Under the pieces are notes generated by a model. That model made no database searches, was not told where the DNA came from, and saw nothing but the letters and a program-made list of their open reading frames with translations. Below, in pieces: positions 40,291 through 64,000 of a stretch of 64,000 nt of DNA. The first letter of the stretch is position 1. Every line of letters starts with the position of its first letter. The position numbers and the translations under genes are program-made. This DNA comes from Mesostigma viride (taxonomy: Eukaryota; Streptophyta; Mesostigmatophyceae; Mesostigmatales; Mesostigmataceae), in assembly GCA_009746045.1 (NCBI GenBank), contig RPFO01000246.1, positions 3,095,758-3,159,757 of the forward strand, in the 5' to 3' direction.

Positions 40291-40854
40291 TGACAGGAAG
40301 AAAGGGCAGAGACCCCCTTTCTCCTTCATGCCAGGGTAGAAGTCCGCAGGTCGAGGTTATTGGTCTTGAGGATAGCCGCTACACTACGTACGCCTCGTCT
40401 GCCATTACAGTAGAGGACAGCTCGGATGACCTCGGATTACATCCCCATTTAGTGCTTAACGGTTGGGGGATGATGCAGACGATATTTGTTTAAACTTTTG
40501 TGTAATTATTTTTCTAATGAGATTAGCATAGTACTCCGTGGCATGCCTTTGCGCATGACACGCAAGTACTTACTTACTTACTTACTCCTTCATGCCTAAT
40601 AAGGCATGCGACAGCAGCAATCGGACACGATAAACGATCCGGCAAGGTCTGTGGGTGCAATAAGACCCGCGTGAACATAGTTGTCTCACTTCATATCAAA
40701 ACATGGAGCGTGGGCATTAAGGAAGCTAAGCATAGCCAGGACGTAGCATGGCTGGCTGTACAAAGGCTACAAAGCTAAGGCTATGGCTGGTTGTGTACCG
40801 TGCGTTAGTGGTGCACGTGACTAGGTATATACTGATCAGACACTCCGCAAAGGT

Positions 40855-41010
40855 GAAAACCTTTGCGTGCAGTGCCAGGCCGCGGAAAACGCGGAAAACG
40901 CGATCTGCAAATGAATCCGACCGGAATCGAACTGGGGACCTCTCGCACCAATTTTGCTGACTATAGGACGGACGTCTCCGGATACCATGGCATCGCCAAC
41001 TTACACCTAC
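40855..41010 (-). other. Possible tRNA-derived sequence or SINE
   Basis: On the minus strand AGTTCGATTCC matches the tRNA B-box/T-loop. GTATCCG and CGGATTC could pair 6 of 7 as an acceptor stem about 70 nt apart. The T-stem is imperfect and no anticodon arm is convincing, so this is not a working tRNA. The downstream CGCAAAGGTTTTCACC segment is shared with the element at 39752-40053. Confidence 0.3.
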
Positions 41011-41133
41011 AGTCATCCGCAAAAGTTCTCCTGTCCGGGGAGTGATGCAAGCCTTTCGGATTTGGTACTAGATAAATCACTCGAGATCTGTGTGTCGAGA
41101 TCTGTGTGTGAGGTATGGTGGCAATTAATGATC

Positions 41134-42060
41134 AACATCACTCCGTTGGGAGTAAATGTAGCACATATCCCTGATGAGACAACGCAGCCTCAACGCCATC
41201 CTCAAGAACTTCGACCTGGTGGAAGGTGAGAATTCCGAGAAGCTTGCACGTGCGTTTGAGAGCAAAATATATCCTTGCACGCATGGGCCTCCTTGGTGAG
41301 ATTAAGCTGACCGCCCACCGCCTCCCCCGCGCGCGGGGTAAGGCAGGGGCGCCTCCGCTTCTTCTCATCTTTGACAGCCCAGCGGACAAGGTTTCGTTCC
41401 TCAGACGCCGCAAGCGGCTCGAGAACACTCCCTTCACCGTGGACGACGACTTGACCCTGGCACAGCAACAACGGCGACGGGAGCTATGGCCGACCTACCT
41501 CCAGCTCGCTGATCCGGCAGACCAAGGCGGGCCAGCCGGTGTACTGGAAGGGGGCGGACATCTACGTCGGCCACAAGCCCTGGCACGCGACCCCCTCAAC
41601 CACCGCGGCCCCAGCGACTCCGGCAGCCCCAGCCTAGGGGAATACAGCAGCAGTAGTGTAGAATAGATAGACAGTGGCCTTGTACATGCCCGCCTACTAC
41701 AGGCACTATACCAGCTGATGCCTAGCATTTTTAGTCCCAGGTACATGTGTGCCTATGATGAGCCACCCTCCAGATGATATCTAGCTTTATTTAATTATGC
41801 CGTGCCCATGCAGGGGGTCACTCCCTGCTGAGAAGCCATGCCCTAGCTTTTGTATAGCTATGCTGATCTTCCCCCCCATGACAGCCGCTCCCCCTTCGCT
41901 GGGCATAGCTTGAAGATCATGGGGATGCAAGTGCCCTGGTGCACCTAGAGCAAGTGTTGTTTACATTCCCACCCTTGCAGGAAGTAGCTTAGAATGTATG
42001 ATAGGCCATATGCCCCTTCTCTGGGCTATGTGCTACATATACTCCCAACGGAGTTATGTT
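41134..42060 (+). mobile_element. ORF1 fragment and 3' tail between inverted repeats (927 bp)
   Basis: Both ends carry the AACAT.ACTCCGTTGGGAG plus ATGTAGCACATA inverted repeat of the MITE at 22630. Inside, at 41158-41666, is a plus-strand ORF1-like piece in shifting frames (LNAILKNFDLVEGENSEKL, then LRRRKRLENTPF and QQQRRRELWPTYLQL) with breaks near 41270 and 41505. It is followed by the retroelement 3' tail (41650-42025). No RT region is present. Either the MITE ends belong to a composite DNA element that took up retroelement sequence, or the two inserted side by side. Confidence 0.7.
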
Positions 42061-42080
42061 ACAATTCAAGTCCGAATTCA

Positions 42081-42157
42081 ATCCCTGATCCTTTGGACTG
42101 CCATGCAGGACAAGACGCGGTGGAAGAAGATTGTCAAGGCGCACACGCCCGAAATAA
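42081..42157 (+). pseudogene. Possible LINE ORF2 C-terminal tail
   Basis: Frame reading WTAMQDKTRWKKIVKAHTP then stop, a typical Trp/Lys-rich ending of LINE polymerases, followed at once by a TTTAA run. Too short to be certain. Confidence 0.3.
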
Positions 42158-42159
42158 TT

Positions 42160-44147
42160 TAATTTAATATCCCTGAGAAGGGATATGGCTTTTAATACAT
42201 TCTACCTAGGCTACTTCATGCAAGGGTGGGAATGTAAGCTACCCCTGCTCTAGGTGCACCAGGGCACCTGCACCCTCATGGTCTATCACGCTATGCCCAG
42301 TTATAAGGGGGCAGTGTGAGATCATACGCCGTATAATACGGTATAATACGGTATAATACGTAATACGCTGGCTTTTAGCGTATAATTTTTCATACGTAAT
42401 ACGTTTTAGCGCATAATGACGTATAATACCGTATAATACCGTATAATGCCGTGTTTTCCGCGTTTTTTTTACGTTTTGCGCGGCTAGGATGCCAGAACGA
42501 CAGGGCAAGGATTTGAAGCCACAGATTTCGTATCTCTACTATAAGTACTGACCCGTCTGAACTTTCACAATTCGACGCGATCTTATTTTGACATTGTGGT
42601 GCACAGTGCGCGCACCGTGCGGAGGTGGCCATGGCGACGTGCGTTCCGTTAAAATATGGCTAATCCGGCGGGCGACAGGCGAAAAAATTAAGCCGATGGT
42701 TAAAAGTGATGTTCTATTATGATGTTTCATAGCAAGATCTGCACTATTTGCAAATTCGCTGCCTTTGTTGGTACAGATTTGCACGGGGGTCTCATCCAAC
42801 GTCAATTTGGCCGCGATGAATAATCTAGCATGTGTGCCTGCGACGGTAGAACTCGACATTCGTGGGTTATTTTGATGCAGCAAGAGCCGTTTAGTAACGG
42901 ACACCATGAAAATAACCTAAGCATCTTCGATCTGCGGCCATTTCCTGTCATTTCTAAAATGATTTCGTTCAGGCCTGCGCGATCCGCGGTTAATCCATCC
43001 ATGGCTGGCTGGCTTTTCTTGCGCGCCTGGGTAGGAAATAATGCCGGCCGTGGTACGTTGATTTGCCGCATGTCACCGCCCAGTCTGTTTGCGCTCTTAA
43101 TGAACCTGGCATGAAACTTTTTGCGCCGTTTCTGGGTTTTTCTTGCTATTTTGTTCTCCACTTGTTGCAGTTGTGCTATCAGATTTTCCGCAGCTTTCAA
43201 TGGTTTTCCTTACGCTGCGTATGCCATGCTTCCTAAAGCTACCCAGAATTGATCGGGCAGTTATCTGGCTTTGCTACGCTTCCTGTATGGAGGTTTTCAC
43301 ACGGTAGACATTCTATATTGCGTAGTCAAGGACCCTAGCTGCCTGGGAGCGGCATCACCGTTGCAAGGAGCTGGCGAGCTCATAGACGCCTGTCATGCTC
43401 TTCAGCCTGCTGGAAAACAAGGTTGTTGTATGGAAGGTGAGAATATGTGAGTTACTTATCACATCCCCACCTGTTTAGCCTCCGTGGTTCCCCAACGGGG
43501 ACACGAGATTAATTAATTCATTTAATGAATTAATTAATGCACACCACGAGTCACACACCTGTAGTCACATGCAGCTCAGTATATTCACATAGCATCGCAC
43601 CATGCAAACATACTACATGCATTAATTGTATACTACTGTAGTATTTGCGTGCATGCACAGCCACATATATATATTAAAATATATAATTACTTGCATCAAA
43701 GTGAAGGCACCCAAGTAAACATAACCAATATAAAGCCACATATATACACATACACACAATTATGCATGCGCACGTTTACATTCTCAGTATTACATGCAAT
43801 ACATCGATCGTGTCCACAATATCCACCGTATAGAGTATAGCCGAGGGTAGTAGGGCAACCTTGGATTATGTCCAAAACAGTGTTAAAAACATGTGGATTG
43901 ATGGTGGGTGTCTTAAAATGTGTAAAATCAGAGTATTCTGAGTGTGTCCGTACGAAAACGTATAATACCGTATTATACCGTATTATACCGTATTATACAT
44001 TATACTCCACCGTGACCGTATAACGCGTATAACGTACGATCTCACTCTGTAAGGGGGAGCATGCCATGTGGGGGAAGATCATCATGGCTATACGAGAGCT
44101 AGGGCATGGCTTCTCAGCAGGGAGGGACTCCCTGCATTGAATTGAAT
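42160..44147 (-). repeat. Retroelement 3' tail, copy 3, split by an insertion
   Basis: The halves 42160-42311 and 44050-44147 together match the tail at 22830-23226 in the same orientation (GCAAGGGTGGGAATGTAA, CTAGGTGCACCAGGGCAC, GCTATGCCCAG, AGGGGGAGC, GGGGGAAGATCA). They are interrupted exactly at TAAGGGGG by the hAT-like element. Confidence 0.85.
42312..44049. mobile_element. hAT-like DNA transposon, 1,738 bp, with perfect 8-bp target duplication
   Basis: Ends are CAGTGTGAGATCATACG and the inverse of CAGAGTGAGATCGTACG. The direct repeat TAAGGGGG flanks it (42304-42311 and 44050-44057). Eight-base duplications and CAG-starting ends are hallmarks of hAT elements. Subterminal regions hold many GTATAATACG/GTATAATACC copies in both orientations, as for transposase binding sites. 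Interior frames (for example 42802-43200 on the minus strand, Lys/Arg-rich) show no transposase or BED finger that I recognise, so it is probably non-autonomous. A fragment of the ACTCGTGCTC family lies inside at 43490-43545. Confidence 0.88.
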
Positions 44148-44290
44148 TGAATTGAATTGTACATAACATAACTCCGTTGGGAGAATATTGTTAGCGCTAC
44201 CACGGTCCTTAATTTAGGACTTTGTCCTAAATTATGGACCAATTTACTATAACCGAGGTACCAGGGGGGGGGCCGGGGGGGGTCACTATA

Positions 44291-44339
44291 TGGACCGTAC
44301 CCCATGTGGACCGTACCCCATGTGGACCGTACCCTGCAT
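44291..44339. repeat. 16-bp tandem repeat, three copies
   Basis: TGGACCGTACCCCATG repeated with the third copy slightly changed, in a stretch rich in GGTACC-type palindromes upstream of the reverse-transcriptase remnant. Confidence 0.8.
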
Positions 44340-44699
44340 GATGTACCCGACCCGTGGTACCGGCACATGGTACCCGGATTCCGTACCCGGGTACCGGGTA
44401 TAATGGCGGGAAAGTAGGTACCTCGACCAAAAATAGAACCGATTTTGGAGCGAAAATGCCGAAAAAGTGGGTGCGGGAATAATCTGAGCTAGGTGGATAT
44501 GGCGACCTGACAATCGTGGCCGGCGTTTTCACGTGCGTTTATCATTTCGGGCGCCCAGTAGCAAAAACGAAAGGTCGTTAGTTATGGCTGTGAAATTTTC
44601 TGCGCAAGTTTTTATGTGTAGCGCTGTAGCACAGCGGCACAACATAAATGGGTCGCAGATCGCCTGCTCGCGGAGGGTCGATTTTGGCACAAACATGTC

Positions 44700-46192
44700 T
44701 TGACCACTTCTTAAGCAGGACTTTATCATCACGTGTGTTGACAAGAGTGCCAACAACTTTGCTTTTATATGCAAGAAGCACTACCTTGCTACTTTGCAAC
44801 ACGAGTTGGCGTCCAGCCCTACCTATGTTCAGCGTGCACAGTCCACCGCCAGTATCACTGCTGCTCATCGGGCTTTTCTGCACAGCCAAAACATTTTTGC
44901 TCGGGCATTCCTTAAGCGGCAGCGACGCGCCACCACCACCGGCTACGTTCCCATATCTGTATCTCACTCTTAAGCTGCACAAAACTCCTGTTGCTTTGCG
45001 CACCATTGCTGCGTCGCATTCAGCCCCACTGATGCCTCTCTCGAAACTCATCTGCCATGCTTTGAATGCTCTTCTCCCCGAAGCCAATGCATTATGGGTG
45101 GAGGTGCTGTCGAATGCCGGGTATGAATGCGCCGGTAGTTGGATCGTCATAGACTCAGCCCAAGTACGCCTAGTCGCCTACGCCTTGCCGCCCTTAGCCG
45201 TTCTAAGACAGCAGCAGAGAAACGTATACCTATGCCCATAGCCACCTATGATTTCACCACTCTATATACCACACTAGATTTGCACGATTTGAAAGCTCGT
45301 TTAGATAGCCTCCTTACTCGTCTGTATGCACGTAGGCCTCACGGGCGCAACCACCTGCACGTGCGTGTTTCTCAGACCAAGCCCACGGCAACGTGGCTCT
45401 CAGCCGGGGATCGCGGCAGGTGCTATCGTGCGGGATGGTTATAATTATATTATCACGAAGGCTGACCTTGTTCATTGGATCTCCCATCTTGTTGATAACA
45501 CCTTCATCTGTTTTGCGGGCAATGTATACCAACAAGCTATCGGCATCCCTATGGGCACTAACTGTGCCGGGCTCCTTGCAAACCTCTATCTATACACTTA
45601 TGAGCTTGCATTCATGGAGAATCTCATTGCCTCAAACGATGATGTTCTCATCAGGCGTTTTATCCATACATGTCGATACATTGATGATGTCATCGCTTTC
45701 GACAACCCTGATTTCGCAACCCATTTGTATATCACCGCTGGTCTGCCTGGCATCTACCCGCAAGCGTCCCTCACATTAAAGCTCACGTCGGAGGATACTC
45801 ATTGCAATTACCTCGATCTTAACATTACCCATAACAAGAAGGGCTGGCGTACGGCTGTCTATGATAAGCGCAAGGATCCTAAATACCAGCAAATTCCTTT
45901 TATTCGTTACCCCGATATTCACAGTCTCCTTTCCCACACAGCAAAATATGGTGTTGTTCTTTCTCAGTTACATCGTTTTTCCCGTCTTTGTTCTTATCGT
46001 GTTGATTTCATCACGACTCTTGTTGAACTCTTGCAGCGTTTATTGGTCAAAGACTATGACCGAGCCATTATGCTCCGTCAAGTCCGATGTTTTTTGCAAC
46101 GTCACCCACATCTGTTCGGTGCTGCCCCTTGGCACAAGCTCTACAAACAGGTCGTGGACCGGCTGGATCGCATAGTATCTCCGCACATCTGA
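44700..46192 (+). mobile_element. Frameshifted reverse transcriptase, Penelope-like type
   Basis: Conserved blocks appear in order but in changing frames. VDKSANNFAFICKKHYL is at about 44737. PYLYLTLKLHKTPVALR is at about 44950. ATYDFTTLYTT is at about 45240. Finally an open 289-codon frame (45326-46192) contains the active-site approach IGIPMGTNCAGLLANLYL and the catalytic YIDDV block. The end has an LYDKR-like VYDKRKDP and a basic helix-rich thumb. The GIPMGTN style and the order of blocks resemble Penelope-like and related retroelements; the exact clade is inferred. No GIY-YIG endonuclease is visible. At least three frameshifts make it inactive. Confidence 0.7.
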
Positions 46193-47469
46193 ACCCTGTG
46201 ATGCCAGATCTCCTTTGCGGCCGTTCCGAGCTTGGCACTGGATTCGTTGTCCACATCGTCGCGTCGCTGCCGCAACACGATGTTTTCTGGCATCCGCGGG
46301 CTTTTGCTTCCCGCCGCACATTTGAAAGTGCTGTCCTCCGGCTTTTTGCCTTTGCACCGTGTGCAGTTCTTGGACGTTTGGAATCATGGCATGGCTAACG
46401 TGATGACTGACTAGCTAGACCTTTTCAGTGGTTTTCCATTTGCGGGTATTTCCTCGTAAATGGTGGGAGAGCGATCGCAGCAATGGTGCTCACCACTAGA
46501 CACTCCCGGCCAGTTAGGCTCGAAACACACGCCCTGATCAAGCATGCTGTTTCCGGCCCCACCGGTCTAGGTCATCTAGTCGCTCTACACGTAAGCCAGC
46601 CATAATTTCAATGCACAAGGATACACATTTCCAGCACCATTCATCTTCATCATCCTGAACGACTCGAAAACGCGGAAAAGATAACGGCAGGCTCGAGCTA
46701 CCATGGTCCGGATTCTCCCGATTTCTGGCCTGCGCTGGTTGTCTCCTTGATGTTAGTGTATTAGCAATGACCAGTGGTGCGAATCAAGCCAGGAAATTTT
46801 TGTGGACGATTTTGATTATAGTCTGGAGTTTATAAACGGAGTATTTGACTTCGGAGCGCCTGGGCCGTGATATTCTTGCCCGATTTCCATTGTCGACCAT
46901 GTTTTAGGGACGTTCAGGCTGGGCAGCGAGCGCACCTTATAGGTCTTCACATTCGGTATTTCTTGGACCTAGAACGCAGCACAAGCGTGGTTTATATCAT
47001 TTTCGAACCGGTTGGCCAGCTAGCTTTGGTGCGCTCAGCTCTCGGAAAGCTGACCTCGCTGCGGATTTCAGCGACTTTTTTGCAACCATCTGGAATGAGG
47101 CGACGAAAGTAGCAGGTACGTGCCGGGGTGCCCTAAATCATGAGTGTAACTGGCAACGGCGCAACGCTGTCGTGGTGTTTTGAGTCAGTAAGCTATGCCT
47201 AAAAAGAGGGGACGCTCTCTGTGCACATAACTGTCACACATAGTTGGTTTACGTCATACAATTTTTTACGTCTCTATCTTCGTCGTCCGCTGCAGCTAAA
47301 ACACACATGCGTAAGAGCAGTTTTACTCATGTGTTAGTTATAAACCATGATCCTATGGCCTGCAGTCGTTCAGGGTGTTCTCAGACAGTATATACAGTAT
47401 GGTTTACGTGTTACATGCACCCTGAATTCGCTCCGGCGCCTTAGCTCCCAGCCACTACTCGGTGGCGCT
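46193..47469. other. Retroelement flank, dispersed repeat and unassigned sequence
   Basis: Contains the dispersed repeat at 46545-46760 and no recognisable gene. An 81-codon plus-strand frame at 46867 matches nothing I know. Confidence 0.5.
46545..46760 (+). repeat. Dispersed repeat copy (CTGGCCTGCGCTGG family)
   Basis: Best copy of the family, inverted relative to 40080-40290 and parallel to 31095-31235. It lies about 350 bp after the reverse-transcriptase remnant and could be the tail of a retroelement, though nothing proves it. Confidence 0.8.
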
Positions 47470-48152
47470 CCGGCACCAGCTATTTGCCCCGCAGCCTCTT
47501 GTTCCGGCCGGGCGGCCTTGTGGTAGCTGTGGGCGCCCCGCAGCCGCTGGATCCCACGGGGACTCACTACCTTGCCTGCATGGGGGGCCAACAGAATCAG
47601 AATTGGTATTTGTATTTGCACACTGTCCTCCAGACGGTGGTGCTCGCCATGGTTCGGTCGGTTTTCCCCCACGCGAACATCCGGTCCGAGGATGCGGATG
47701 GCGCTGCCTTCTATTCCCCCAACCACCGGCCTGACATCGTGGTGCTGGACTTTGAGGGGGGTGGCCGGCATCTGCTTATTGACATTTCGGTGGCGCGGCC
47801 CTTGGCTCTTAGCCACGTGGCTGGGGCCTCCCTCACGGCAGGTTACTACGACGGACCGGGCGGAGCGGGCCAAGCTCCTGGCCTACGGCGACGTCGGGCA
47901 CCATCGTGTGGTGCCCTTTGTCCTGGAGGAGTTTGGGGCCATGGGGCCCCCAGGTGACCTCGGCCTTCTTCAAGGAGTGTTGCCGGCTCCGGGAGGACCG
48001 GCTGGACCTGGAGGGCCAGCGGGCCCCATGGTCGGCGCGGACCTGGACGTCATATTGGCGTCAGCGCTTGTCGGTGGCGCTGACTCGGCCCATGGCTGAC
48101 ATCATGCTCCGCCGTACGCGGGCTGATTTTGCGGTGCAGCAGGGCTATTAGG
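47470..48152 (+). pseudogene. Retroelement C-terminal remnant with PD..D endonuclease-like motif
   Basis: Frame 1 carries HRPDIVVLDFEGGG and LLIDISVARPL, the PD-(D/E)xK-like pattern of restriction-like endonucleases at the C-terminus of R2-type LINE proteins. It shifts near 47845 to a second frame (AERAKLLAYGDVG, VVPFVLEEFGAMGP) and near 47955 to a third, ending SVALTRPMADIMLRR then stop. The RT part is missing. It is degraded and probably silent. Confidence 0.55.
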
Positions 48153-48769
48153 TTCCTCCCGTTAGGCGTTTCCATTGGTCTTATCGTAGTATAGAGCTTT
48201 GACATGGCTCTGTATATAGGTTTATAGCTGGGCGTTTGCTTTGGTTTGAGTGATTTCACTCTGCTGTAAGTAATTATATTTTTATAATATATATATGCCG
48301 CCCACAGCCAGGCTTTAATTTATACCATGCAAACACACATTAAACCACAATTAATTAATTTAATTAATTAATTAAAAAATACACAGATACAGATTCTCAG
48401 AGTACGTTGCAAATTGAACTAAATACAGGTGGCCAGATTTTATAGTACACATTAATTTAATTAATTAATTATAGTACACAAGACATAGTAAACTCATGTG
48501 TGTGGATGCACGTAGTGGCTAGCCCGGGCACACCGCATATCACCCGATTGGCTGCTCCACAAGAGACACAAACAAATCATCGCTATCCAGATCCCATGTA
48601 TACATGTACATAGTCTGCGCGGTGATAATCTACAAGCGCTATAGGATCGAATGAGGGCGACATGGTGCCTTATCAACCAATTACACAACCACCGCAGGCC
48701 AGAATTTGAAAGAGCCAGACAAAGAAAGCTTGAGCGGTGCCTTATTACAATAGACACCGATTGTTGGCA
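48153..48769. other. AT-rich 3' flank of the large minus-strand gene
   Basis: Contains AATTAATTAATT runs at about 48350 and 48455 and no gene. It should include the 3' untranslated region of the gene ending at 48770; no clear minus-strand AATAAA was found. Confidence 0.5.

Positions 48770-64000
<15,231 letters not shown>

Overview
This is eukaryotic nuclear DNA. It is GC-rich, its genes are split by many short-exon GT-AG introns, and simple repeats and transposon fragments fill most introns and intergenic space. Three genes suggest a photosynthetic, probably marine or salt-tolerant unicellular alga of the green lineage: a SLAC1-type anion channel, a GT77 glycosyltransferase closely resembling plant XEG113, and a sarcosine/dimethylglycine N-methyltransferase of glycine-betaine synthesis. 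The lineage is inferred from gene content; I cannot name the species. A run of 25 N shows this is a scaffolded assembly.

Layout. 1-2386: 3'-truncated SLAC1-family channel on the minus strand. 3991-18441: divergent 13-exon XEG113-like gene on the plus strand (778 aa); the exon phases close exactly. Its introns hold 8-bp, 11-bp, 4-bp and 46-bp tandem arrays, a (TCC)n tract, two copies of a small inverted-repeat element and a 776-bp inverted-repeat element with an 8-bp target duplication. 18442-24830: gene-poor, with two decayed ORF1-type retroelement copies on the minus strand. 24829-29280: a block of about 4.4 kb made mostly of GGGA repeats, which appears to have grown inside a small inverted-repeat element. 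29300-33140: no recognised host gene. 33144-33965: single-exon myeloid leukemia factor (MLF) homologue, minus strand. 35047-39348: seven-exon dimethylglycine methyltransferase, plus strand. 39750-48150: a transposon graveyard with a 302-bp inverted-repeat element, an ORF1 fragment between inverted repeats, a hAT-like element with a perfect 8-bp target duplication nested in a retroelement 3' tail, a frameshifted reverse transcriptase, and an endonuclease-domain remnant. 48770-64000: at least 11 exons (2,691 codons plus stop, still open at the right edge) of one very large minus-strand gene with Trp-rich helices in the upstream part and long acidic and low-complexity parts.

The genes do not form a pathway or operon. 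The betaine methyltransferase points to osmotic stress, the anion channel to ion balance, and the GT77 enzyme to hydroxyproline-rich glycoprotein or wall glycosylation.

The most unusual signal is a repeated local architecture. At five exon ends in three genes, the last bases of the exon plus its 5' splice site are repeated once to three more times at short spacing inside the following intron. In the large minus-strand gene one such set lies in an open reading frame with all donor spacings divisible by three (42, 87 and 144 nt), so alternative donor use would add 14, 29 or 48 residues without changing frame.
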